A stretch of DNA of 64,000 nt from Ficedula albicollis (GCF_000247815.1 NC_021677.1:5303690-5367689); one strand, 5' to 3'. Counted from the first letter of the stretch, positions 13,221 through 27,934 are shown. The notes: a model not told the origin generated them from the letters alone. Numbers and translations are program-made.

Positions 13221-15555
13221 GTAAGCCAGCTTGGAAAGAATATAAATTGTTGGTTCAAGAGGGGGATACATTGAAAGGAGCAATTCCTTTTTAATGAGAA
13301 TTAAGTATCTCTATAAGCATGATTCTAAAACCAGTCTGTGATACTCCTTTGGTTAGAAGACTTACCAGATACATAGCTGTAATTACTCTGAATTGGGCAG
13401 GAGAAGGAAGAAAAGGAAGAGCTGAGGCAGAAAGGAAGCAATATCTCCTAAAAATTCCTGTTAAAAGAATATTGTATTTTAAAAATAAATATATTTTGTT
13501 GCTTAAAATTGTAATTGCAGGGTTTTGAAAGTGTTTTTTTAAGGTCTCTGTTTTAAAGTCACAAAAATACATTAAGATTATAGTTTCATGAATATTGGGA
13601 GGTTGATTTAGATCTGAACACTCTCAGGACTAATTTATGAATTAAGCTGGACAATAAAATACAAGCAATTCAAAACAAAATTTAAAAATCAATGCTAGAG
13701 CCCAGAACCTAATTTTTTTCTCCTTCCAGGGATGTTGAGATGTAGGTTCCTCTTCCTTTCAGCCCTGTGAGTCCTGGTTGTAGGCTGGACCAGACTGAGC
13801 AGGCAAAAACTAAAATCTTAATTGAGGAAATCACCTTAAAGGAGGAATCTGCAGGTATCACAAGGTTAAGGAACTTGAGCAGGCTTTCTTCTTAAAACAT
13901 GTTCTAATCAGTGTATTGCTGGGTGATTAATCATTCCCTTTGTATTGTACCTCTGTTCCTCATCTCTTGCTTGGTGCTGAGTCTCAGCTGAGCTTAAGGG
14001 GAGTCTGGTCTCTCAGGACTCACATGTCAGCCTTTACTGATGCACTTCAGAAATTCAAGCAAGAGGTGTGCCAAAAGAGCATTAGACATTTGCAGGTTTA
14101 GATGGTTATTAAGGTTTGCTGGAATATGTCTTTCCTGTGTGTGTAAATTCCTCCAGTGCCATTGCAGATGGCGATGAAGGGGCTCTGAATCTCTCCATCT
14201 GCCCGTAAATATTAATTAGTAAATATGCATGGTTAAATATTTACTTAGGCCTTGAACTCAAAATCACATGCATGTGGTTGCAGGGACCAGCATGTTTGAG
14301 ACTCCCTGTTGGGTCATGGTCTAAGAATATACACATTAATTTTTTTGTAGTTTCCAGAAACATCTGCATCTATTATGGCATCTATTATCTATATATCTCA
14401 TCTATTCAGGCAAGCAGTAAATGTTGCTTCTCTGTCCCTCAGAGGGCTCCATGTCTTAATAATACTTCTTAGCAGATGGCCCAGTTTGATGTAGTGCAGT
14501 ACTGAAAAAAATATTTTCATTACTTAAAAGGATTAGAAATATGAAAGCTTCAAAGTTGATGGAAGATAAGTTCCGTAATTATTCACTTCCATATTATTGT
14601 TAGTGATAGGTACTCTTCTTAGATATTCATCCCCAAACTGGCTTCATTATTTATAATATAAGATGAATATGTATATTTCTGTGATGATCTCTAGAAGTAA
14701 GGGACGGAATTGTATTTTCCCTTCCTAGGAATTCTGGTACGCGATGCTTTCAATTTGAAACATTAAACTTTCACTTCAGTTCTGCTTTAGCTGACTGCTA
14801 AAACAGTACCTCCTCCTTTTGTATTTCATCATAGCTTTTAAAAAATTCTTTTGAAAATGATGCAACTTTACAAAGGCATAAATTTAATTTAGCACTCCTA
14901 AATTGCTTTTTATATCTTGAAATAGAATATATGCTTCTTGACACTTTTGCTTCAGTTGCATGCAATCCATGCAACCCAAAGTGGTAGCATGTAATTTTAC
15001 CATGTGCTGTTGTTAAAAGTGGATGTTTATTAAGAACTCCATAAATGGTATGGGTTTTATCAAGCAAACAGCTGCTCTCTGATATGGCAAGCAGACCACA
15101 GTTTCTGATCCTGTCCTATGCCAACATATCCTTTACTGGGAAAGGATAGATTGCTTCTCTTGTTTGCAAAACTGACTTCTTTCAGAGACTATATTCAGCT
15201 TCTTTTTTGTCCAAGCCAAAGTAGTACAGAAGTCATATTGTAATAATTGCTGTGCTGAATAAGCAAAATTATTTGCTGGAAGGCCACATGGATCATTTTC
15301 ACATCATATGCAAATTTCACATTATATCTATGATGATGTGCGTAATTTGTTGCATTTGCCCTTAGCTAAGCCTTAAGTTATTCAACAGAATATTTAGCAA
15401 GCATTTACTAGCAATATTAAATAAGAACATTATTTCCATGTTAAGTTTATTAGTACATGTTACTGACTGCTAGGTTCTGTGCTTTGCAGCAGTTTGTGTT
15501 GTTTTTAGTATTTGTAGTTTTGGAAACAGAAGACTTCTACTGAATTTCATGTATT

Positions 15556-15597
15556 GTAGAATTATAGAATATATTTGCTGAGTTGGGCAAGGATGAC
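15556..15597 (-). mobile_element. short CR1 3'-terminal remnant
   Basis: tgtagaattatagaatat followed by ttgctgagttgg and aaggatga resembles the extreme 3' end of a passerine CR1 in antisense. The similarity stops after about 40 bases, so this is a heavily truncated copy or chance. Confidence 0.4.
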
Positions 15598-18500
15598 AGG
15601 TTTGTATCTCGTGTTTTTCTAGCTGCAGCAAAGGAATTTCCATTTAATGAAAGGATAAATATGAGGGGATCAACAGAAGGAAAGAAAACCACAGAGAAAT
15701 ACAAAATCTTCCATGATCCTGTGGTATGAGACTGTACCTTCCTCAGTGATCTCTGTAGTACTTACCACAATAATAGATGAGTGCCATAGATTATGCAGGG
15801 TAAAGCATAAATCTGTGGTGTTTATGGAGATTGAAATTGTGAGTCAGCAAAGAAGAGTTGAATACTGTTATGTGCAGAGCTGGTGGGCTTCTTAGATAGC
15901 CATTATTGTTTGTAAATGGTGGGAAAAATAAAGGCAGCAGATAATGCCTGCTCTTCTTCAGCTTGCTACATGCGTTTATAGTATAGCAGAAGGTAATAGT
16001 GTATTGCTAAGAGGCAATTTCTAGATTTCGGGGAAGTGGTTGTATGAGGTGTACAGCAAGGTGAGAGTAGTATGGAAGAACTCTGCTTTAAAATGACAGT
16101 TTATTTTTTGTGATTTCATGTACTGAATGCATAAATGGACCTCACAATCTGTATATGGGATCTATCCTTGACTGTTATGTAGAGTATATCCAACTTTTCC
16201 TTTCTTCTCTGTGCTTTAATATAAATGCCTGCTTAAACTATGTGGCCACTTTATACTTTACAGCAGGACAATGTGGTCCTCTTAAACTGTCTTTTAGACT
16301 TAGAGAAAATTTAGTTAATTTTCAAGTTTCACAGAGAATCATGTCACAAAATACATTTTTCACTACTTTTGAGAATCATTCATTTTTTCACAGCATGCCT
16401 GCTACATTTTTTATAGTCCAGGGACAAAACTAATACGAAAAACAGTGTCATGAAAGTGTTTTATTGTTCCCTTTAGCTGTTTTTCTCCTTGCCAAAGACA
16501 GTATATATAATTTTGAAAGAGTGGATTTTTTTTTCTCTTTTGCATGAGTGATTCAAATAAAATTTCATGAGAGTATTTTTATATTGTTATGCTCACAATT
16601 TTAAATACATAAAAATAGCCTTAGCAACTACAGATGTGCTCCTCTTAAAAGAAAACGTGTGATGAAATAATGAAGTAGTGAGAGCAGTTTTGTTTCTAGA
16701 GAAAACAATTATTTTCTGTCCTGCAGTGTGGTGGGACTGTGGGATTTAGATTGCTGGCTGACAGTCATTATTAGGAAAGGGAGAATCTTACTGATGAGGT
16801 GAAGTGTACATTTTACAGCAGGGAGCAGCATTTAAATCTAAAATTGGGGGTTTTGCCACCCTTCTTAGTGCTGCTTTGTTTTGTTTTGGGAAGGCTTTTA
16901 GTCTTTCAGTTAGAAGGTGAGAAGGCTCTTCAGTTGTGCATGTTTCTCGTCTCTTCCTGCTTGGCTGTGAAACCGAGATTTAACTCTTCAGAAATTGAAT
17001 TTTTCACATTAATTGCAGTGAGGTCGGAGTTATTTCAAGGTTTTAGATTTATTAAGATTTAACGGCAGTTGATAAATATGAATTCGTTTATTTCTAAATA
17101 TAGTTGTAGAATTACTTAGGATTTAGAAGAGCTTACTGTTTGAAAAAAGAAGAAATCTTTTAAAGCTTGTTAGCCTGTGTAGTTACCATTATTCTACTGC
17201 ACACAGATAAGCACTGTGTAATAAGCTCTGCATTTATAGAGCAGCTTGAAAGAATGTATGAAGTTGCTGGTTTATGTCAGACCACTAAAGTTCTGGCACC
17301 ACAGTCTCTTAAGGTGTAAAAGCTGCTGTTTAAAGTGTTGCTTTGCATATGACTCATTAAAAACTGATTTAGTTCATGGAAAGGCATAATTGGTAATGCA
17401 AATTTTAACACTCTTCTATGACTTCTTCCTCAGATTTACCTTACATGTTTATATTGTGTCTGTGGGGTTAAATTCTGGCAGTAGAAAAGATTTTGAGGTT
17501 GAAACTACCTTGCACTTTTGAACATTGCTAGTGCTTTTTAAAAGAGGCTTTATGACATTTTCTGTTTTTATATTAAGAAATCTCCAAATGTGAAATGAAG
17601 GATATCTTGAACAACAAGAGAGCAGGGGTTTTATTGTTTTTGATGTGAACAGCTAAGGCTATTGTAAGAAATATAGGAGACTACAGAAGTTACACGGAAA
17701 CCCTCAGAAACAAGGAGAGGCACATTAGTGTTGACTGTAAAAAAGGTAGAAAGACATATGGATCTAAAATGTATCGATTGCAGCTGTAGTCTTGAATGAG
17801 TTCTTGCATTTTACAATCAATAATTAAGCCAAATTGCCAAATATGTTAGGTATGTAAAAAAATGGATGACTGCACAAAACAGCTTAGTGTGCTGCTCTGC
17901 AAAAGCAGGTTCTGGGAACCACAACTTGGAAGACGCTGCTTGGAAAAATAAGAGCAGTGTTCAGGTGTTCCAAAATGGAATAAATTTTTAATTTAAGCTA
18001 TCTGACTTGGGGCCACTGAGGCCTAGACAGTTGTGCAGTTCCTGATGGTGCAGAAGTGATAGTTTTATAGCTGCTAGCATGTGTCTGGTTCTTTTCCTAA
18101 TTCTTAGTAGATTTATTAATGGTCATTCTATAGTCAGAATGAAGGAGTAGAAAGAAACCTGTATTTCTTAAGAAGAAGATGGAGCAAACATTTCAGCAGC
18201 CTTTATAAAGAAAGAGAGTAATGTTATCAGAAATGTTTGGGGAACGAACAGAGGTCATCAGACCCGTCAAAAATCTAAACACACTCTTCAATATTTAATT
18301 CCCCTGGTAGTATCTAATTATGTTTTGAATGACTTTGAAGAGCTGTTGTGCACATTTATGTTTGTGTGTGTATGCACAGGGAAAATAATTTCTGGCATCT
18401 GTTCTGAATGCATTCATCTGTAATTTTAATTCATACTTGCCCTGTCATCTGTGCTGGCCTGAAATTAGTTAAGATTATCACAACTGTTTAAGATTTTCTG

Positions 18501-18846
18501 TGGTTTTGTTAAATCCCCTCCAATTGCCTGCTTGCTGAGATGTGATGACTCCATTTTAAGCATTCTTATATTAGAGAGGAGCTGACTGTCTCAGATAAGA
18601 CTTGGCTGAATATTCTGAATGAATTGTTATTTTGGCTGGGCAGTGCGGATGCATGCCCTCTGCTATCTCCCACTCATCTGAGTTCCCATTGTAGTATCAG
18701 TGGGTGGTTTTGGCATCTCTGTAGGTATCTTTAAGGAAATATATGATCCACTTCACACCAAAGAATTAATAAAAATGCCAGCTGGGGAGAATGGAGACCA
18801 ATGTCTAAGAAATCCAAGAACGACACTTCCTTAGTACGCATCTTTT

Positions 18847-18964
18847 GGCTCTTTTGAGGTGCTAACTTTTGCTGCTGCAAAAAAAAAAGTACCTCTGGAA
18901 AAACGGCTCTTTTGAGGTGCTAACTTTTGCTGCTGCTGCAAAAAAAAGTACCTCTGGAAAAAAC
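18847..18964. repeat. 58/60-bp tandem duplication with variable CTG and A runs
   Basis: Units at 18847-18904 and 18905-18964 both begin ggctcttttgaggtgc and end tacctctggaaaaa-ac. They differ in the number of CTG triplets (gctgctgc against gctgctgctgc) and in the A run (10 against 8). Confidence 0.93.
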
Positions 18965-19369
18965 TCTGATCCAAGCAATGGTACTTTTTCTGACAGAGGC
19001 ACAGTGAACCCTTGCTCTTCTGCTCTATCAAGTATGTTTTTTCCTGCTGGTTAACCTTAAATTGCAGTTGTTTTGTAAAAGCTTGGCAACATAAATGTTG
19101 TAGCACCATGCGTACTCTTAACAGGAATGGCTTCCACTATCCACTTAGAGAGGTATTGAACAGGTTTGCTGAAATGCTATGGGAAAGTAAAGTGGAGTCA
19201 CTTCTAGACAGCAGTTTTAACAGTGTTTCACAGGTCTTTTGTAATAACAAATGCCAAGACAACCTAGAGATGTAGTAGATGTTCTATGATTGTGTATTCC
19301 TAATGACAGGAGAAAAATGAAACGTCCTTTAGAGCCTGTATTTTCTCAAGTTACAATACTGGAGTTACT

Positions 19370-19480
19370 TTAAAAATTTATTTAAAAAAACTAAATATTG
19401 AAATTAATTATTAAAATATTAAAATTATAATTAAATATAAATTATATATTAAAAGAATTATTTTAAAATTTAATTTAATG
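19370..19480. repeat. AT-rich low-complexity block
   Basis: Nearly pure A/T sequence (taaaatattaaaatt and similar) that leads into the 1127-bp duplication; its right part is inside the first unit. Confidence 0.8.
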
Positions 19481-21697
19481 CCCTTTTAATAGCCTTTAAG
19501 CTTGAAAACCTGATACTGGATGGAGACTCTTCATATTTGAGTTCATAAAGGGAACAAAAACAATGCAGGTTTTTCCAGAGAATTTTAAAAAAACCCAGGT
19601 GATAGCTCTAGTGGAAAAAATGGATAGGTAGGGTACCCATCATATCTGCAGATAAATTTCAGAGGTGACAAATGAACAATGAAGGATTCACAGAGCTGTG
19701 ATGTGATACTGAAAATGAATCACTGGCTTGTGCTTGGGAAAAAGTACTGTTAGAGTGGTTGATCTGGGACCTGGGACTTGTGATAAAGAGTTAACTCTGA
19801 GAAGCCATTGATTTGGCTAATTCTAAGTCTTAAATTTGCCGTGAGCTGATCATAAGGTAAAATGTTGACTCATTGGGATAAAAAGAGCCTAGAAACATAG
19901 AATTTTGTTGCAGAAAATTGTACCAGCGGTCTTGTTATTAAAACATGCTGAGAAAGATGAAATATTTCTTTAGAGATTTGGATGAGAGGGAAATAGAACT
20001 AAATATAAACAAATACCCTAAGACAGAGTAACAATCCATGTAATATTTTCATACTGCTTAGCTTAATACAGTGCTATGTTAGAGGTTCTGACCCAATAAT
20101 AATCAAACTGTGTATAAGCTCAAAGGAGAATTAATATTCTAAAGATGCAGGAAACAGACTAGGATGTCATTGTCTTAGGGGAAACAGTGACCAAGAAAAT
20201 ATTATAAAACTTACTGTCTCTTGGATGTTACCTGGAATGCCAGTAGAATAGTAATCCTCTGTGGGGAGCATAAATTAGATGCTGAATGCATAAGTTTGAG
20301 GAGATGGGCTCCAGTGTTCAGTTTCAATTATATTTATAAATGCAAAAATGAGAAGTCAAATACTGTAATTGCATAAATGGCTAAAGGCAGTGTATTGGGA
20401 CCCTATTTTACCAGTCTAAAATATACCTGGGCTTGACAAGGCTTGATCTGGAATACTTGAGTTGTTTTTACCAGACTGCGAAATGTGTAAAGACTAGAAG
20501 GGCTATCTGAAGCTTTCATTAAGGGAATTGGTTCTTTTTCACAAACTGGATTACAACGACAGAAGGAGCCATATATTAAAAGAATTATTTTAAAATTTAA
20601 TTTAATGCCCTTTTAATAGCCTTTAAGCTTGAAAACCTGATACTGGATGGAGACTCTTCATATTTGAGTTCATAAAGGGAACAAAAGCAATGCAGGTTTT
20701 TCCAGAGAATTTTAAAAAAACCCAGGTGATAGCTCTAGTGGAAAAAATGGATAGGTAGGGTACCCATCATATCTGCAGATAAATTTCAGAGGTGACAAAT
20801 GAACAATGAAGGATTCACAGAGCTGTGATGTGATACTGAAAATGAATCACTGGCTTGTGCTTGGGAAAAAGTACTGTTAGAGTGGTTGATCTGGGACCTG
20901 GGACTTGTGATAAAGAGTTAACTCTGAGAAGCCATTGATTTGGCTAATTCTAAGTCTTAAATTTGCCGTGAGCTGATCATAAGGTAAAATGTTGACTCAT
21001 TGGGATAAAAAGAGCCTAGAAACATAGAATTTTGTTGCAGAAAATTGTACTAGCGGTCTTGTTATTAAAACATGCTGAGAAAGATGAAATATTTCTTTAG
21101 AGATTTGGATGAGAGGGAAATAGAACTAAATATAAACAAATACCCTAAGACAGAGTAACAATCCATGTAATATTTTCATACTGCTTAGCTTAATACAGTG
21201 CTATGTTAGAGGTTCTGACCCAATAATAATCAAACTGTGTATAAGCTCAAAGGAGAATTAATATTCTAAAGATGCAGGAAACAGACTAGGATGTCATTGT
21301 CTTAGGGGAAACAGTGACCAAGAAAATATTATAAAACTTACTGTCTCTTGGATGTTACCTGGAATGCCAGTAGAATAGTAATCCTCTGTGGGGAGCATAA
21401 ATTAGATGCTGAATGCATAAGTTTGAGGAGATGGGCTCCAGTGTTCAGTTTCAATTATATTTATAAATGCAAAAATGAGAAGTCAAATACTGTAATTGCA
21501 TAAATGGCTAAAGGCAGTGTATTGGGACCCTATTTTACCAGTCTAAAATATACCTGGGCTTGACAAGGCTTGATCTGGAATACTTGAGTTGTTTTTACCA
21601 GACTGCGAAATGTGTAAAGACTAGAAGGGCTATCTGAAGCTTTCATTAAGGGAATTGGTTCTTTTTCACAAACTGGATTACAACGACAGAAGGAGCC
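19444..21697. repeat. 1127-bp tandem duplication, near identical
   Basis: Unit 1 is 19444-20570 and unit 2 is 20571-21697; they abut without spacer. Both begin atatattaaaagaatt and end cgacagaaggagcc. On reading through, I found only two substitutions: A at 19560 against G at 20687, and C at 19924 against T at 21051. No indel was found, since the offset stays 1127 to the end. The block has no coding potential and no transposon signature. It is either a very recent tandem duplication or a false duplication from joining two haplotypes or overlapping contig ends. Confidence 0.97.
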
Positions 21698-23114
21698 AGC
21701 TAAGCACAAGGAAGATACCTTGGCTGTTAATAAAATTAATTTGAAGTTTAAGTGTAGAATTGGATGTTGACACTGCTAACAAGTGTTAACATTTTAATAA
21801 AATTACCTCAGAGCTCAGCATTAGAGCATTTGCAGTGCACCAAACTGTCACAACCTGAGTGTTAAATTAGTAGACAACTAAAGTGTGTGTGTAAAAATAC
21901 ATTAAAATAGGATATCAAAGCAAGGGATATGAACAGAACCTGAATCTGGCATTTAGATGTTCGAAGTCCAGATTGTGTTTTTCTTAGCTGTTTTTAGGGG
22001 ATGTTAGGAAGTTTATGATCAATGATCTTGAACTTCTCGTTTGCTCCTTTCCTTTCCTTGACCAGGAAGAATTGACAGAAACTTTTCTGGTATTCAGATA
22101 AGCACAAGTTGGAATACCAACAGATGATGACATGTCTGGGTTTCTGCTTTCCTCCTTCTAGGATAGAAAATGGTGACAAAATAGGATTTACCAAAATGAC
22201 TGCTTATATATCTCAGGCAAATAGAAATTGACTCTTGGATATTAATAGAGGCAATCCGTAAAACATACATCAGTGGAGGGAGGAAAAAAAGTATCTTGTT
22301 GTCAAATTGTGTAAGATATTTCATTACTTCCAGTGGATTGCCTTTACAGATGAAGTTACAATTATTTTCACTTTAGACTTAAGCAGAGAAAGATGTTGAC
22401 ATGTCTCTAAGAAATACTGAAAATCAGAAAGAAAGAACTTTAGCGACTTTTACCTTTACAGAAGGAGGTAGGAAAGTTCATCCTATTTCTAGAAATGATT
22501 GTACGGAGTAAAAGAAACTTCACAAAGAAACTGCTGTGGATTTGTGTGAAGGAAAAAGGAGAGATTAATAAAAATTCTTCTCAATAAAACATGATGCATG
22601 GAATAATTATGAACTGTGGAAACAATCGAGCTGGTTTTTGATGACAGAATTACAAGGCAGTGTTGCTTTGACTACTGGTACAATTTTGTGCAATGTCTCA
22701 TTTTGGTCTACTAAAAGCACATGTGGCTATGCATAATAAGAGAATTTTGAGGGCTTTTTTTTATATTGCACTTCATTGTCCTTTTGATGTAAGTTAGCAT
22801 TGCACTTCCTGACAATCAGAGATTCAATGCTACATGGGTTCAGTAGAACACTAATGAATTGTCATTGCTTCCTGCTTTGGAGTTGTCTTTTCTCCTGAAT
22901 TAAACTAGTCATACAAATTTATTTTCAAAGAAAATGTTTTTTCTGAGAATGAATTGATGGAGAAATCTAAAAAGCCTGTGTGCACCCACTATGTTTATAG
23001 AGAGAATTTGGAATGTAAAATGCCACATTTTTTCAGTGAAACAGTCAGTGCAAATACCTGAATATCTGATCTAAATACATTTTAAAACACTGTTGCATGT
23101 TCCTTGTATTTTAG

Positions 23115-23243
23115 GCCATAACTTCTGTGCAGAGGGACACAGATGTGGTGAAAATTCAGAGTGCAAAAACTGGAACACAAAAGCTACTTGTGAATGCAAG
23201 AACGGTTATCTCTCTGTCCAAGGGGACTCTGCATATTGTGAAG
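23115..23243 (+). CDS. NELL2: NELL2 exon: first EGF-like domain
   Basis: The exon is 129 bases: two completing Gly138, 42 codons, and one base left over. The peptide begins HNFCAEGHRCGENSEC, continues through NWNTKATCECK and ends DSAYCE. Its six cysteines (residues 142, 148, 154, 163, 165 and 179) give the standard EGF pattern. The acceptor is tgtattttag and the donor gtaaact. The final G, with AT from the next exon, would make the Asp that starts the D-I-D-E-C calcium-binding EGF motif of the family. The ORF starting at 23093 reads in from the intron and is not a real start. Confidence 0.95.
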
Positions 23244-26200
23244 GTAAACTAAATATTCGAAGACCCATTCCCTGAACAACTTACTCAAAAACATAAGATG
23301 GAATAAACGGTAGATGAATTAATTTCATTGCAAAGTTCAGTTTCATGGTGGTGAATATCACAGGGACCCTTTTTGTGTTCATAAATAGGGATTGAAGGTT
23401 ACAAGTGGTGCGGGACCACCCTGTCTATAGGCATATTTCATTGTTGCAGTTGTGTCTTTGCACACCATGGTCACACTGTCACGCAAATTTTAAAACACTG
23501 TTTTTCAGACAATAGCACCTACCTACCTTCTAAAATGTTCTTTAGAGAACAGTGTCTTTATAAGATGCATTAATTTAGGAAGTGGGAATTCTGCAGGCAT
23601 CTGTGAGACCGGTAAGTGTGAAGGAATACTGAGGCTCAGATATAAAAATGGTGACCTGCAGTCCTTCCTGAAGTACTTCTGTGGGACAGGTACTTTACTC
23701 AAATGGCTTTCCTGTGGTACATAAGAGACCTATTTCTGAGAAGATTGTAGCTGAGGTAGTTCTATTCATGTGCTATGCCATCACAGGAATGAATGCAGTG
23801 GGGTATTACTCTCCTTTTTGTTCCTCAGAGTTTTCTAGAGCTTGTTACTGGTAGCTGTGATGTACTTGTTAAAAAATAAATTGGTGATCCAATTTATACC
23901 ACATTCCTTCCTGCTTCTGCATTGTGGATTGGGTTTTTTTAAATACTCTTGTATGTCAGGCTGCAATATTTAATCTTTTGACGATTATAGGAAGTTTTTG
24001 AACTACTGTTAAAAATATTTCCCTAGATTGTTTTTGCAATAGTACAGATGATGGAAGGGCATGGCATTTTTGACAAGTTAAAATATAGCATAAGAATTGA
24101 AATACTGAGGACTAAGGATGAAAGAATAAAAAAAGACATGTGTGGATTGTGCTTAAATGATCCTGCTTTTATAAAAGGGCTTTTTAGTGCATGCAAGTGA
24201 ACAGGATGGCTTTAAATAGCAGTTTATAAATGTGTTCAGTAAAGTGCAGCTTTAAATCTTGTGGTATTTAATAATTTCTCTACAAACAATAATTTGAATG
24301 ATCCTTTATATTCACTTTCAGTGACTGGAAAAACAGTTCCCACATGTGTTCTTAAAGATAGGCAGCAGATATATTCTGTATAGAGAGAAACATTTTTGTA
24401 CAAAAAACAACTGCTTTATACATACTACAAGGACTTCTTGGACATCAGAAGACAGGCTGTTTGTCAGCTGCAATACATAATCCAGTATTAGCTGGGGCCT
24501 TTTTTGCTGTTTTAAATAATGGCAGTGCTTAGTCATTCTATTTACCTAGACACAGACTGTCCCCTTTTTCTTCTATGGAAGAAATTTAAACGTCTTGACC
24601 CAAGCAATTTTGGAGATATTGGCAGTACATTAGTGGTAGTGATAGTGGAAAAAAAGAGCTTTTTAAAAGAAATTAGCAGGAATTGTAACATACCTGGGTT
24701 GATGTTGCATAAATTTTTGGAAGGTCAAATTAAATATGTGTGGGTGAAACATGAGGCAGCAGAACAAACAGCTGTTTTTGCTGCCTGAGACCGTGGGATA
24801 GAGGAGAGTGTTTCTTTCTGCATTTTATGCAATTATATTATATTTGCTAGAAGGAGTATAATTATCTGGAGGTAACATAGAAGAGAGGCCCTTGACTAAG
24901 GGGAGCTGCAGGCTGACAAATTGGTTAGCCAAGGGGTGACTCCTTTCAGCCCTGTGAAGAGCTTTCTTTTACTCCTCAGAACAGCTTTCTGCAAAATTTC
25001 TTTTTATGCCTCTCTAACCTCATTCCTCTTATCTATGTGTTTAATCTGCTAAGTAGAATCATTTTATAGTTGGCTGTACAATAGTCTCAAATGCATGGTG
25101 AAACTGTGATTTAAACAAATGAGAACAAAGGCATGTGTCTGAAGGTACAGTTTAGCAGTAGGTTGAAATAGTACAGGGGTGGATTTTCTCTTTTACTGTT
25201 TTGAATTTCGGTGTGTAAGAATTAAATACTCAAAACACCTGGATAACAAATACTAAACATACAAAACATCTGTGGAAGCAAGGAAGATCTCATGCTTAGC
25301 TATGTTTCTGAATTTGTCTTGGCTAAGCCTTTAAACTTTAGACATGTAAGATTTGAGATGGAAGGTTAAATTATTTCAAACTCATGGTATGTGCTGGCAA
25401 ATGGCAACCTTAGTTTAAAGTGCTCCAGATCATTAACTTGAAGCTTCCATATTTCTTATCTCTTCCCTTGTACTTGAAGTAGTTGTGCGTGTGAATTGTG
25501 ATGTATAGTATTATTTTACCTTACCTATGATTGTACTGTTATTTCTGCTTGCTCTTACTCACTCTTTTATCCTGCTGGAGTTTGGCATCATTTTCATCTT
25601 GTAAGATCTCTGAAGTATAGTGTTATAGTTTGCTCTGCTTTTTGATAAGTATTTGTCTCTTTTTTAAACTTTGCATATTCACATTAATAGTACAGTGGAA
25701 AAAAATAATTAAAAAGATTCTAACTTTTATCAGAGAATTGGCATCAACAAATTTGTAAAATAAATAATAAAAACCGGAGAGGCGTTCACTATTCATTCTC
25801 AGCAACTACTTTCCAAGTACTTAGAATCTTCTTATGTTAAGATGTACATATAAGATAAGCACTCACTACATGCATTCCATTTTTGAAATAACAGATGTGA
25901 TCAGGGAAGACAGTTTCTGAAAGCAAACAAGTAAATGGAGCTTGTGATGAATGAAAGAGATAAATGGAGATTCTCTGTGCTATATAAAAGCAATGTATTT
26001 TACTTAAAAACATAAAAGTTGGGCTTTTTCTGTTTGTCTGACATTTGGCTGCTTGTCTTGCGTATGTAAGACATAATGACGGTACTGGTCTTTTGAAAAA
26101 TGTGTTGAAACATTTCTATTAATCATGTAGTCTGAGGTTTACCTATAGCTGTGGGTACTTAGGCACAAGTGTTGAACCAGTATCCCTTTACCTCTGTCAT

Positions 26201-27934
26201 GTAGACATGGATAAATCCTGGGACTCATGCAAGTGAGCTAGCCAAGCCCAAGGCCTGTGGTACTCAAACATTCAAGTTGCAGCAGAGTGTCCTTGCAGCT
26301 CTGGCTTCTCAGGGCATGACAGATGGACACCTGTGCTGAGCACTGGAAGTTCTATGTGTGGTAGTGCCACATGGGGCAGCAGTTCGTGGCAAAACCAGGA
26401 CCGAAATGGGGAATCCATTTGAGTCTGTCTGATGCTGATTGTTCCAGATGTGTTGTGTGATGTGTGCAGAAGTCCTACAAATACACACTTATGTATACTT
26501 CCTCAGAGTTGAAAAACTCTGCAGTCTGTGACTACTTTGTGAATAATAGGACAGTACTGTGAACTAAGAGACAGGAAAGTGTCAGCACATGGAGAGTATG
26601 AAGCTCAGAGATGATAAAGGAAAATCAAGCCTCATCAGCTGAAAGCGAGGCTTGTTGCTAGCTAGCATGCTAATGCTTGCTTTTTAGATGCTAACAGGCA
26701 TCTAACAAGCCATCTCTTCTGAAAATAACTTCTGCTATATATTTCACAGTGAAGGGAAAGAGAATAATATTTCTCTGCCACATTTCAGCTCCCCATTCTT
26801 TATCACCTTCTTTGCTTGAAACATTTACGAACCCTTTCTACCTGCAAAGTTATATTGGTACAAAAGTGATTTTTACCTTGTTGCTGTTAAGATCTGATCC
26901 ATTGTGAGTACTGCTAAAATCTAAAGTGGGATAGATAGCACAGGACAATTGCATGCTTCTTCTCACTGACAAGAGTGCATGGAACAAGAAAATCAGTATT
27001 AACCTTAGCCATCCTTTATGCCACCAAGAAGCATCTCATAAAAGTGGTACAGTGGCATACGTTCCAGACACATACAGTGGTCTTTATTGCTTTCAGTTTA
27101 TTTTCCTTTAAACTTAATACCACGTGTAGTCAGGAAATTCTTTACAGAAAGATAGAAAGGTAAATATATTGAAAATATCTGTTCTGAGGATACATTAGTG
27201 TAAGTTTTTTTAGAAAATGTTTTTGTTTTCTGAAAGTTGCTTAGAAAAAAGCTACAACACTCAGAAGAAGATGGGTTTTCCCCCCATTATTGCAGAAATC
27301 AGGAATAATTAACCTTTTTAGATTAATGATTTAGTTCCAAATGCAAAGATATAACTATCAGCATGCTTTAGTGAGAAAAAAATGGAGCTTTCATCATAAA
27401 GTGGGGCTTCTGTTACAGTTTTGAAGACGAGAGAGATTTATAAAGCTTACCTCTAATATTTAATCTTTTGACTCATTGCAGTCTATGCATAAATAACTAT
27501 TTGGTGTGCAGAACTTTTCTCGAGCCATATGAACTGAAAAAGAATAAACCCAGCCCTGCATATGGCCCTCAGAGTAGAAGTCTGCTGGCAATCCACTGAG
27601 TTTTCACAGCTGGTGTTTTTGTTGCTCTATAAAATAAGGTGAATTTTGTTGAGCTTTCCCTTCGTCCTCTGTGGTGATTTCACTGCAGCTGTTTTAATTT
27701 CACTATGCTGTGGCTTGGGAGGTGACATTAACACTATGTGGTACCGTATAAACCTTCTGTGTGGCAGTGATGTACAACTGTGGTTTTGGATGGTGTCCAT
27801 TGGCTTGACTTTTGGTCAGCTTTTAATGATAATCCTTCTGCTTGCTGTACACTCAGAAAACTTGCATCACAAGATGTCTGTTTCCTGCAGATGTTCTGTG
27901 TGCTATGATAAACTTATATTCTGTGCATAGGTGG

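Larger units (their letters stand above)
13221..23114 (+). other. NELL2: NELL2 intron (9.89 kb)
   Basis: Phase 1 intron between VWC domain 2 and the first EGF domain, with donor gtaagcc and acceptor tgtattttag. It contains a tiny CR1 remnant, a 58-60-bp duplication, an AT-rich block and a 1127-bp tandem duplication, listed separately. The rest is unremarkable AT-rich sequence with only short, random-looking ORFs. Confidence 0.9.
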
